Shown in pieces: positions 1 through 13,200 of a stretch of 64,000 nt of DNA; position 1 is the first letter of the stretch, and the number at the start of each line of letters is the position of its first letter. Both the position numbers and the translations under genes were made by a program. Source of the stretch: Rhyzopertha dominica (taxonomy: Eukaryota; Arthropoda; Insecta; Coleoptera; Bostrichidae); NCBI GenBank assembly GCA_025024175.1, contig QCXZ01000064.1:37841325-37905324 (forward strand), in the 5' to 3' direction. Under the pieces are notes generated by a model. That model was given only the letters and a program-made list of their open reading frames with translations, was not told where the DNA came from and ran no database searches.

Positions 1-1011
1 TATTGTATTTACACTTATCTCAACTCAGAAACAATACATTGTATGTGTGATACATTTTCAAAATCAGAAAAAAAATATCCTATTCAACGATGTGCCTTTT
101 GACCCCCCTTCCATTAAAAAAAATGCAACTTGCGCCCATATCTCGGAAACAAGAGTTGACACGGGAGTTGAAAATATTCCAGAAAATGCATTTAAATTAC
201 TCATAGGCCGATGCACAAGTTCAGAAAAATCGGTCGAACAGAACCTGCAATATTCTGCTGGTAACCGTACTTTGTAGCTCCCCATATTCTTATAAGCGGC
301 GACAATGTCTTTTTGTCCTGGGCGACGAAACCCTAATAAGAGCGCGCGTCAACAATGTATCAGACGTGTCCACGTTAAAATTACAGGTGTATCGAAGATA
401 CAGCACACCCACATTTTTTTTTTGGTAACTTCATTTAATATCCTTCAAAATCGAGAACACATGCACATCCAATATCCCAACAAAATGACAAACTCGAACC
501 CACACAAAAAGAAGGATCAAATGTTAAGGAACTCTAAAACCGGTTATCCTTTTGTGGGTGCTCGGTTACTCAAGAACGTCGTCATTCAAACACCTATAGC
601 TGAAGCGATAATCGTTCGTCGATACTTTTTTTGCCGGAGACGCAATCATTTCGAATCGATCCAAAAATAAAAATAATCCAGCCAGTTGTACGAGAGAATA
701 CCGCAAGTAGCGCGTTGCTCTTTTTAATCCTTTCTTTCGTGATTCATACAATCTCAGTACATTAATATTACTCAACTAGTTATATACACCACATGCTCGT
801 CTATTTCAAGGTCCTTCCCGTACATTGTTATTTATCGCGCATATTTGTGTTGCAAATAATGCTGCCGTACGAGAAGCTGTTGCGAGAAAAGTAAGAATAT
901 TTTTCATTCCATCGCGGCCTAAATAGCGCATTTCTAAAAGGTGTGGCAGTGATGTGTGTGTTTTCTTTGCATTTCGATAGCAGGATAAAATGTTACAGTT
1001 CAAATAATACG
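1..1011. other. Upstream region of the membrane-protein gene; possible 5' noncoding exon
   Basis: I see no convincing coding region here. A good splice donor (G|GTAAGT) lies at 1011/1012. A good acceptor (TTTTGCAG) ends at 1268, four bases before the ATG at 1273. I infer a noncoding first exon ending at about 1011 and a 257-base intron in the 5' UTR. The transcription start is not identifiable by eye. The first 300 bases have the look of dispersed repeat DNA, but I cannot assign a family. Confidence 0.35.
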
Positions 1012-1105
1012 GTAAGTAGGTATATTTGCTCCATTCGTTATTTCAGCCTTCATAACTTCGAACCGATCCAAATTTGATTAACCCTGCTGGTTGTACGTAA
1101 GGTTT
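645..1105 (+). repeat. Pair of diverged direct repeats of about 50 bp
   Basis: A block at 649-700 (TTCGAATCGATCC ... AGTTGTACG) recurs in the same orientation at 1056-1105 (TTCGAACCGATCC ... GGTTGTACG). The copies are clearly related but diverged. The pair flanks the inferred 5' noncoding exon. It may be a small duplication or two fragments of a dispersed repeat. Confidence 0.4.
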
Positions 1106-1272
1106 TATAATTAGATTTAGAAGTCACGGCTGTGTATTATTGACTGATGCTATTTAGGTCTTGTAATCTTAATTGTGGATTTCCGCGACATTGACGTTCA
1201 CACGTGTTTTTTTATTACAACGATGTTACTTGACTCGCGTTTTGAAACGTCGCCGTACTATTTTGCAGGAAA

Positions 1273-4200
1273 ATGAAGATACTGGTGCTGGTCGTGCTGC
1301 TCTGTGTTTTGAATTTCACAAAACTGTCTGCTTCGATTGACTTAACGTACATTGTGACACAAAAGCACGGCTATGTCGAGCCCAACTGTGTAGCTGAAAA
1401 CGCTATGACTTATTCTGCAATTGGGTGGATTTATCCCATACCGGAAAATAAGGAAGACATACCTAAAACACGTAAGAATAATTTTATACCCAATTTATCC
1501 TGATGTTCCTCTAAAAAAAAGCAAAAATAGCAGATAGGAATATCAGTAACGATGTGGTCTTAATAACAATAAGGGATGGCATAACTTTAAATTCAAATAA
1601 GAGATTTTCCCATTTACTTGGGAAAACGTAGTGTGCCGTAATAATGGCCATATTATTTTAGTTACTATAATTTACTATCTACCTTGTAAACTGCATATTT
1701 ACACATAGCGCAGAGTGATTTCTTTTTGTTGGTAGGCAATTTTTTACGCTTATAGATAGATAAATTACAGAAAACCAAATTAGTAGGCAGTATTTTTTAT
1801 TTATACGGGAAAGCATTATTATGAAAGATTCTTAAAAATAATATATTGCCTTATACAAAGGGTGACTAAAAACAAGAAGCAAACTAGGTGCCATCTTATT
1901 ACTCTTTCCAATATAGCGCAATCTTTGATTTAATAGTAAAATATATAATATATAATGTTTAATTAAGTGTGAATTAAAACGCCATGAATTGCGGGCCGCT
2001 TTTTTATATAATACAACGTTATTAATAGCTACTATAGTGTTTATTACAAAATATCTGTCTTACGATTAGAAAGAAATTAAACATGAATTATTTGACACGC
2101 AAACGTTTATTATATTCACGTGTTGGCTATCGCGTACACCTGTTATTATTACTTCTTTCATGATTTTTAGAAACAACTTTTTTACCTGAAATAACAAGCA
2201 ATTACACTTGTTCCTTCGAGAAAGGTCACGCTTGCTCGACTATTTGGAAAACCAGCGAATGGCAAGTCAAATCTCAATTCGACTTACTTTTCGACACTAG
2301 ATGGGAAGGTAACAAATCAGGATCGTGTGCGATGTATCAGGAATTTTACCGTCGTTTCCATTTGCAGGTCTACCAACTTTGTTAACTACGAAAGAAACGG
2401 GTGCAATACGCACTGAAATTCCTATACATTTTAATGTTGGGCTCTCTATCAGAACGGGAGGAAATGCGGAAATATATTTATGTGAAGGCTGGAATTATAC
2501 CGCATATCCTTGCTATTATATTAACGTGGGGGATAGGCAAACCCAATCAGTGTATTTACAAAAGTACAATGATCATACAGATTTCCAGAAGGGTGGTAAC
2601 AAACTGACTATTAAGAAGGTAGGTCAGACACTTCTTCTTGCGTATACTGAGTTTTATGATTAATAAGGACAAAAAGAAAAAATTATTAGTTTTGTATTTT
2701 AATGTCTCTATGATATATTATACCTAGTAATTACAGTAGGTACACCATCAGAAAACACTTATTTTAGAGATCAATTTAACTACATATTGACAAGTGAGCT
2801 AATCGTGACACATGACCATTGTTTTATTTAATAAATAAGCCTAATCAGAAAAGTTGGCCTCGGTGGTCCGAGGCATTAATTAGTCCAAGAGGTAACGCAC
2901 TGAAATGAAGAAATAACTAGAATAGAATGCTAAGTGGTCGCTCAGAGTGACGCCTCGAATAGAACGGGATCGTTACTGGCGGGTGGGAAGCTCTGATCTC
3001 TAAATAACTGGATGTCGCATAAGTCATTCAAAACTGTGATAAGTAGAAACCCTTTGCGCCACCATGCCGCTGGTACTCGTACTATCAATTTAACGGCGCG
3101 TTCAAATTTTAGGTTAGATATATTATGGTAACATCCAGTTTGTTCGGCACATGTTTCTCACTCGTACACTACAACGATCATCTTTTAGAAATCTGTGCAG
3201 ACAGGTGATGAGTTCACGATTTTAACAGTCAATCATTAACGTCATATTTATCGCAGAAGCGAACCTTTGTCAAATTTTTAGTACAAGGACCAGCGGCTAT
3301 AAGCGCTAAGGTGGCTTAAATCTATCACAAATAATTTACATGCATTTTGGTATGTAAGCGACATCCAGTAAATTTCAGCCAGGTTTTCAGTTATTTAGAG
3401 ATCAGTGGTGGGGACTATCTCTCTCGCACTTACTGGTGGTAAACGATACAAGCGTATGTTACGATCTTTGCACACGTTATTAATTAATTCAATTATACGC
3501 GGATGGAATCGACTCTACCTATTTCAGATAAGGCAAGGCTCTTCACAACAAAATAAAAGTTTAATTTTACCTTCCTGAAATGTTGTAGATAATATAAAAT
3601 TATTAAGGACGGCAGAGCACGCTTAAAATTGGAAATTCGAATTATGGACAGTAAATATTATAAACTTCTTTAAATAATTATTTAATGCGCTGGAACTTTC
3701 GTAATTAAATAAAATAGTATACCTTTAATTTTCGCAAGCATCACATATCTAGACAAAATAGTATTATTGTGCACATTCAGGAATATTCCAAGAAAGCAAA
3801 CATTCAAACAGGCCGTTATGGCCGCTTTGTCTATACACCTGATCACAGAGATTACCTGTGCACTTGAGATTTTGTAGACGTGTTCAGCAGTGCCAGGTAT
3901 ACTGTAATAAGGGATACTTACCCTACAAATAGCTTCTAGAAAATTATGAGATTGTAATCTTTTAAGCAGCAGCACAAAAGTATTTCATCATTCCTTTATT
4001 TGGATATACAAGTGCTAATAATTTTATGTTTATAATGGTTATTCTATTTTAAATGCACACAAGGGTGATGCACTTCCACCTTTGAGTATCCTCCTCACTT
4101 TAGCTTTCGATTTCACTGTCTAACACAATGATTAACACACAGTAAATGTTCCACTTCTCTACCTTTACTTTATTGGTGCAACGTATCTGCCTCTGGGCCC

Positions 4201-7200
4201 TGAGAATGTAGTTTGAGTCCTTCCCAATATATAGGTGTTAGTGTATGTACATATACATTTGTAATGGGATAATAAATAAATAAATAAACTAATGAGTAGA
4301 CTAATTGCCACACTAGGCAGGACCAATAAATAAATAAAAAAAGAAAGGTGAGGTACCCATATAAAATTGTAATGTACCCAGTACACAAAAATATAATGAA
4401 CTATACACCCACAAATGCTTCAAAAGTCTAATTGATATAAAAGTTTTTCTAATATAATAAGAAAAAATATACTAACGTTGTTGTCTGCGAGCCTGTAACA
4501 ACTTTATTGTATTTATTATAACAAGATAATTTGCCACTCAGTATTATGAAAAACATACAAAATTAAATCGTTTGTCAAATCTACTATAATAATCACCTGG
4601 TTGATAACTGTTCCGTTGAGTTGGTAATTATGTGCTATATTAGCCAATCTTGGGATAAAAGATTTTTTGAAACTAAATTAACTATAGCGTACATATTTTT
4701 TGGAATATATTTTTGCTATTTATGCAGGATTTCTGTGATTGCACAGGATGTTGAGCATTTTTTTTTGTGCTATTGCCTATTACGAGAGTGAGCTACTCTT
4801 CAATTATACATCAATCAAGTGTTACTTACTTATTAAGCTACGTATATAAATTAATTGGAAACTAAACTAAATGTTACTATGTAACCATTATATTTCTGAT
4901 TATTCTAAATGTAATAGTGGTATATTATGATATAAGAAAATAATGTTGCAAAAATTAATCTTGCTTAATCTGTTCCAATGGGAGACTAGAAAGATTCAGC
5001 CCTTGGCAAGGCTAAGCATATAGACATGTGACATAAATGCCATAGATACACAATGAAATGTCTCTTGCAATTAAATGGAATGGCAAAGGACCATTCTTTA
5101 TGATGTAATTGAATATACTTGGCTTTAATTGCTTGATAGCTAGCAATGGCAAATTTAATTAATATTTTTTCCAGCATATGCTGCAATTACTTCTTCTTTA
5201 GTTCAGTTACAAAGAATTTCTTATAGCTGTGCCATTTAGCAAAACATGGAAACTGGTAGTTGTTTCATAAAAAGCTACATATTATGTAATTTGTATCCAC
5301 AGTATGTACTTTTGTGGGGTTGTATGGGTATCTAATCTGTTAACTCTTAGCTTAAAATGGGTTGTCAAAAAATTATAATATTTATATGCTTTTTGATATT
5401 GTGCACACAAAGTATAAAATGATCTCTTTTATGATGTTATACAGCATGTAATATTTATTTTCCACTAAAATATGTAACTTTTTAACCAGAATAATATTAG
5501 CTGAAAAGTCTCTCTGTTAGAATTGAATTGTACCATTTTGCTTTTACGTCTAAATTTTAAAAGCTAATACTTCAAATACCAATACATATTGCATTTTTTT
5601 AGTATAACAGCAGTATATTGTTTGAGCATGAGTGGCGAAATTTCGAGCTGAGGTTAGATAGCAATGGAACAATTATTTTGCAGCAAGCAATTTCGAAGGC
5701 AAATTTGCTAAGCTATACTGATGAAGCACCTTTGAAGCTGCTATATCTCTTTGTAAACTCTGAAGAACCCGCATTATGGAAGATACACAACAGTAAGTAA
5801 TTAAAAAATAAATATTGTATTTTTATTTCCTCCTTTTTTAGACCAGTATTTGTACACAACCCGCCAGGGTATCCTAAAATTTGGTCCACCTTTACAGCTG
5901 GAATCGAAGGACTTATGCATTTCATTTTACGTCTCTCTCTGTGATAATTGTTCGATGCTGTTCTATTTAGAACAATATGGTGAAAGACAATTGCTTAAGA
6001 ATATTGTAAATGTTCGTTTTCCAAAGATGATATATCAAGCAATTTAGGATGAAAATGTTTCAGAATGGTGAAAGATGGCGCTATGTGGTGCTGAATGAGG
6101 ATAATGTGTATGAAGATTTTGTGCAAGTGTATGTTGAAACTAAGTTAAACGGATCACAAGAGACACTCTTTTGGGCATCAGTAGATGACGTCCGTGTTTG
6201 CTATAAAAATGGTAATAATGGGTACTTTTGATGTTCAATTATAATAACATAATTTAATTTACTTTGCTTATAGAAATAAAGATTTCAAGAATTGTATCCA
6301 ATGAAACTGCTTCTGTTGCTAAGGAAGATTCAGATGATGTTTGGTGTCAGTCGATTCTGCATCAACAGTGGAGGCCTTCGAAACATGTTCAACAAATACT
6401 GAACGGTAAAATTAGTATTACAATCACTCATTGAGATTTTTTACCTGTACAATTTATTTTCAGTTCTTCCTGGTATAGAAACGGACGTTGATCCAACATC
6501 TATTACACTGTCTTTAATACCCTACTCAATGATACCTACCCTTACTTATTTAATTTCATATCAGGTACGAGAAAAAGAACTTTTTAATATGACTCCGTGT
6601 GTTCCATAGTTTCTCGTTAGTTTTAATCACATGGTTTTTGCAGGGTTCAGATATTTGTGAAGAAGCTACCAATAAAAAGCGAACTAAGTCACGTGGTTAT
6701 GTTATAACGAAAGAACATAAAGCATTTTTGACAGGCTTGGTCCCCTACACGCATTATGAAATCCAGTTGTCCTTTGTTTTACATGAGAATGTTAAAAATG
6801 TGACGGTCAACACATTTCCTACAGGTGAGAAAATACCAAAGGCTTCATAACAGACGGTATTGTATAAATCAGAGCAGCAGATTTAAAAGAATTAAAAAAA
6901 ACCTCAAAAAGTTAGGAGGTAAAGGTTTTGGAGAATCATAATTACTAACTGTGCATATTTCATAAGCATTGAATAGCAGGATTGTTTTCATTATTTCATA
7001 TGCCCATCAATGGGACCGTTACTTAATTATGTTTAATTTATTTAGTAAGTTTTAAGGTATATTTTTGTAATGGATGTGGTGTGCCTTTTATTTATTATTC
7101 GTGTTTATTTTTGTAGGTTTAGGCTACTAATTATATTAAATTAAACAAGCTATGTGTTCATATAATGATTTGATCTTTTATTTATATTTTTTCGAATATT

Positions 7201-10200
7201 ATAATTTTTATAAACTAACAAATTGACATTAAATAAACTAGTTAATAAATTTATTCGCTGGGGTAGCCTGAAATTGCGATCATGAATAATGGCGGGCACG
7301 CCAGTGACCTAAATGTCTCGCAACAATTGTTGCCCCCACCATGTCTGCCTTCATTCCTGGTGTGCACATTATAGGTGTTTGTGTTATGTTATGTATATGC
7401 ACATATGTAAACAACAGGACAGACATACATGGACTACACCTACAACACCATCATTTAAACACACAAACACTCATACTTTAACATTTGCTATTTAAATGCG
7501 ATGGAACACACTCCAAGCTACATTTTATATTAATATCAAAATTCTAAATGTCACATTAATTTAATTTTAATTTGTCAGTTATAATATAAAAACTATGTTT
7601 GGAAAAGATCTAAATTAAAGATCAAAACTTTATATGAAGACAAAAAGGTTGTTTAATTTAACATAAATAGGAGCCCAAACCTACAAAAATAAACAGGAGT
7701 AATAATAAAAAAAAACATATCTATATCTTATATTTATTTAGGTACAATTTTGTCACTTTATAGAAATGTTATAACACTACAATTTAAACATTTTTTATTT
7801 TCATCTAGCGGTAGATAGTATATTTCCTTTATTTGTGCAGCAAATAAAACAAATTTTTTTCATTCTAGATCGTCCAACGCAGCTGGAGCTTCCTTCCAAT
7901 GTTACAGTAACTGCATCTGACACACAAGCAAAAATTTATTGGACCAAGCCAAACTGTACAGACATATTAGGACCATTGTTTTATGCATTGAATGTGTCCA
8001 GTAAGCTTGGATACAGCAAGCAGTTCCAAAGTATCGAAAATGTGTATGTTTTTGAAGACTTACAACCGTTCACCACTTATGATGTGGAAGTTTTGATATC
8101 GCGGTACTCTGAAACTTTAATGGACAGTTCCTTGACTGTTAAGCAACGGTACAATTTCACCACAGCTCCCGGAGGTGAGCATTTGAGAAAGTGTAGCCAA
8201 ATTTATACATTATTCATTTTAATCAGTAATTAAAAGTTTGATTTTTAAATACAGAGTGGGCCATAACTTCTTGCATAACTCCATAATTATTCAAAAGAAA
8301 AACTGTTGTATACAAAGGTGTTTTGTAATTTTGAATACTGTGTCCTAAAATTATTTTCAAATATGGCTGTTTTTTATACCTGAAATGCACTTTGATGTTT
8401 TAAATGAAACACCCTGTTTTTGTCATATTGATTTTAGATCAAAGTTAACTACCTTCTATAAAACATATTTAAGCTACATGTGCCCACATCAAACTTACGG
8501 GCCTTTCTTTTATACTTCGCTTGAATTCAATGACTGGAAGTCAACTTCAAGCTTGCATGTGGGCATTGCACTATAGAATCTGGTACCAAAAGTTCATTTT
8601 ATTCTTATGTATTTTCACATAGTATGCTTAAGGTTTTGAATATCGCCTCTTGTGAAGGCAATCAAACAAGTTTATAAAAATAGATGTGTTTTTATGCTGT
8701 CATTAGTGGAGTTGCTCTGAAAATGATTGGGGAACATCTATTTATTGTTATTGTGTATAGTTTACCCACTACATGACAATTCTGTTGCAACAGTGCTCCT
8801 TGTAATTATTCATTGATGTAGGTACCACATCGGTCAAAGTTAACAAAACATGAATATCTTTCTTGAGGTCGTCAAAAATGTGCAAGTAATTAGGGAAAAA
8901 GTCTGGTCTGTATGAAAGGATTGTGCTCTAGGAAGGCCTTTCAGATAAAGAAGAAGGTTAACGTGACTTTACCGTAACACGCATGGATTTCTTTCGCGGG
9001 GGTGTATTGTGGTGTTTCCATTGCTAAATTTGCCGTTTGCTCTTGATTTCAAAAGGTGGAATCATGTTTCATCCCCTGTGCTGATATGTGACAGAAACAC
9101 ATAATCTTCTTTGTGGTACTGCTGCAGATAACTCAGACTTGAACTTACTCTACCAATATTTTGTCCCTTTCTTAGTCGATATGGAGCTCACAGCATGCAA
9201 AGTTTTGCAGGCGGAGCCATAGCTAATGCTGAACTCAACACATCAGGTGCAATGTGTGCCCTTCGCGAAATCTCTTCTAGTACTCATGCACACTTGCCAT
9301 TACTCAGTTATAAGAAAATGATGTACGAAACAAGGTAGTATGATATCTAAGAATTGACAATGAAGATATATTCCATAGATCATCAGATCTAAAGTGAAAT
9401 TTGCTTCAAAGGTATGGAGGTGAAGAGGTTACTAACATGTTATAGAAAGACAAATAAAACAAAGTATACCTATAAGTATCATACACTCTAAGCCAACCCA
9501 GTGCTGATTTCTTTGGGACACTCTTTCATAACGGGGTTTGCGATAAACGAGTCTAGAAAGCTATTCCTGATTTTCTGGATATTATCCAACCATGAATAAA
9601 ACACAATGAAACATAATTAAAGATGGACAACACCAAAAATTCACACAGTTTCTTACACATTCTGAAATTTATCAAATATCTAATAATAATAATAATAATT
9701 TTATTCATGTCAATAGCAAAAATTTTGCTTTACATACGTCAACTTATTACACAATACACATATTTACAACTATTCAAACAAACATTTATTTCAACAATTT
9801 GAAGGATTGGAGACATTCTTCGAGGTCATAGAACGCCTTATTGCAGAGGATCTTTTTAGGTTCAATTTTAAAATGTTTTAACTGCAAGTCTGTTGACATA
9901 CAGCAATTTCAAAGTTACTATGCTGGCAATATATAGTTTGAAACAAAGATCACTTTTAAATATTAAGTTCAAGTTTCTTAACTATTGAAAATTCACCTGT
10001 CAGGGACATGTGGTGTTCGCATCCATCCAGCGATGAATTTCACGTGTTCCAACACCCTCAGACACCAAGAAATGAACCATACCTCTCGGCTATTCTTTGC
10101 TTGCCTCCATTTCCAAGGCTAGACGTACCCGAAACATCTGTGCAGACCTGTGCGTTTTCACTATCACTGTAGTATCGGTACATAACAACAGTGCTGCCAG

Positions 10201-13200
10201 CGTTCGCAAAGAATTTGTTTAATATTGGGTGTTCAGTTTTCATTTGACCACTCCAGATATATTGAACTACTACCTACTTTTTCCTGTAATATCTTTGCAA
10301 CATAAGAATCACATATGTAATTGCTTAAAATGAAAGGATGTTAATTTTAAAGCTTTGGTAAAGCTGAATATAATTATACAATCTAGATTTTTTTTATAGA
10401 TTTTTGTTGCTACTCTTCCAGCATTTTTAAACTGTATTTTAACACAAATTTGAAGTGTTCGAAATTTAAATTCGTTTGTTGTTGCATACCTTATTGGCAT
10501 AGATGTTTTTATTAGAATTAACAATACATATTTTAGACATACTTTATTTATAGGAAATTTCTAAATAAAAAAACGTTTTTCACCTGTATTTCAATGTATA
10601 AAGTTTGATATTTTATTTCTTTCTTTTAGTTGCGCAGCTTGTAAGAAATCTTGAAGCATATGCAACTGATTTACATTCAATATCGCTGCGGTATGATTTG
10701 CCATTAACACCCGGTGGTATACCAGAATCCATTCAGATCAAGTTGTGCATAGCTGCATTTGACTGTGAAACAACTTCACATGAAATAAGACCATGCAAAC
10801 TATGGCCAGATAAGTACTGCATTTACTTAAACAAGTTGAGGCCGCATGTAACATTTGATGTTAGCGTGAGTCTCAAGAATTTGAACACTGCAGCTTATGG
10901 AGAGAAGACAAGGATAGTGGTGAAGACAAAGGATGCAGGTTAGTAAGTTTTCCTAGTAATAGAATTTATCGCTATTGAATCAAAAGGGTGTACCATAAGT
11001 TTTGTAGAAAATGAGTTAAAGTGCACTATCTTAATTTGGCATATGTTCACCAGTGTTGTTAAGTAACTAATTACAATTACTTAAAAAAGTAATTGAATTA
11101 CTTTAATTAATTTTTAATTAAATTAATAATACTTTAATTGAAGCAGTAATTAATTACTTGCTCTACAATTGTAATTAATTTGTAATTGAATTACTCACTT
11201 TGTTACAATTACAATTACATTTTAACAATTACATTTGATAGAATTATTTTGAATATTCAAACTGTGGAAAAATACAGTTATATCTGGGATATGGTTTTCC
11301 AACTGCTTTTTAATTAATCCAAAGATAGTGAACAAAAATTGAAAATTTTAAATTTTGTGCCAAGCTCTGGTATTTAATTATAAGAATATTAAAAATGCTT
11401 TTCACATTTTTAGATTTCAATTCAATTCAGGAAACCAAATTGTTCCTTACCACAGTTTATACTTAACTGGACTCATTGTGACAAAGATAAAGGAAAATAT
11501 GCCGCACGTAGAAAATTTGTCATGAGTGAAGTCGAAGAAAACTTTTTGTCTTTAAAGCCCGTGCAATTCACCTCTAGAATATACATTGTCAAATTTTTTA
11601 TTATATGGATATTCTAGAGCGGAATGTCAGTGAAAATGCTTCACATATAGAGATTTTAGCTTATCTGAAGGTAAAAAATTACTATCTGTGAAAGACTGTC
11701 CTGCAATATTTAAGATTTTCAAAATATTTAATGTCATATTACCCTCATCCGCTCCCGTTGAGCGAATGATTAGTTCCGCTGGTCACATTTTGAAATCTAG
11801 ATGAAACAATTGGTGAAATAAAGAGTTTGAAAAACTGTTGTTTTTGAGACATAACGGTGGTTTGTAATCGGATTTAATAAAATTAATAAGTAATATAAGT
11901 TATAGATTATTAGTTACCTACTAGTTAGAGTTGTAAGTTTGCATATAAAAATAATTAAGATAATTATTAGTCCTGACTAATGTAAGTTTTTGACTTTTCT
12001 TTTATGCAATAAAAATTATAATGTTTTATTATCAAAACAACTAAGTACGGTTGAGGTTACGAGTAAGATATTGTTTTAAAATTTTTTCCTACTCTCTACC
12101 TGATCGTATCCGAAGAGTAATGTAATTGATTACTTGAAATTACATCGAAGCATGTAATTGTAATTATATTACTAATTACACTAACTACAATTATATTAAC
12201 ATATTTTGTAATTTCAATTGTAATTAATTGCAATTTACCCAAAGTAATTGTAGTTGTAATTAATTACACATTATGAAGCAATTTTAACATCATTGTGAAT
12301 GGTTACATGTACTTATGTAATTGTACCTCAAGCCACCCCAGGTAATATTTCTCAAAGATCCATTTGAATTTTAAGGGATAATCCAAAAGAAGAATATTTG
12401 TTTTGATGTTATTTTTTAACACATTAATAATTCTCCTGAAAATTTCATAATAATATGTCATTCTCTATTGACAATGATGAATTGATGTTACCACAATTTT
12501 TTTTCTTCCTTTGGTCGTCTTTGAGATTTTAAACAAGGTAAATATTTGAGACAGGCAAAGCTGTTTCGTTGTACTTACACCTCATTAGTACGGATTTCTT
12601 ATACACTGGGGAACATAACTATAGCCCCACCTTGAATTGTCAGTTTTTCTTGGCCAAATACAAACGTAATTTAATGTAACTTACAAGAAGGATAAAAGCA
12701 ATAAAAATAATAGGAACTGGTCTATGTAAAGTAATTTATTAATAATTTCCATAATTGAATTGAATAATTTCTATAATTTGCGTGGTGTAATCTATAGCGC
12801 CACCTAAAAAAACTTTTAGGTGGCTGTGATTGAATGTCAAAAACATGTTTATATTTTGTTATTAAATATTAACTGTCACTGTGTTGTAACAGTTAAAAAT
12901 GCCTCGTGGAAGGTATCAGCGTGATATGGAAAAGGGTAAAATCTTGGCTTTTTGGGATGAAGGCTTTAGTCGCCGAAAAATTGCTCAAAGAATTAACCGG
13001 TCTCGTAAAGTTGTCGCCAATTATTTGCGAAACCCTGAACAGTATGGCACAAACAAGAAATGTGGCCCTAAGAAAAAATATTCGCCCAGAGCGAATATTG
13101 GAACCAAGAATATTAAATAATTTCGTGGGAAGCATGGATTCTAGATATTTTGAGCTAACTAGGAAGAATGGGGGCCAAACCCATTATTAATTTACGAATG

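Noticed and set aside
6006..6063. Continuous reading through VRFPKMIYQAI to a stop at 6047 in the membrane-protein gene
   Set aside because: Removing 6006-6063 as a 58-base GT..AG intron keeps the frame and joins two parts of a MAM-like domain, and the 15-exon total is divisible by three.
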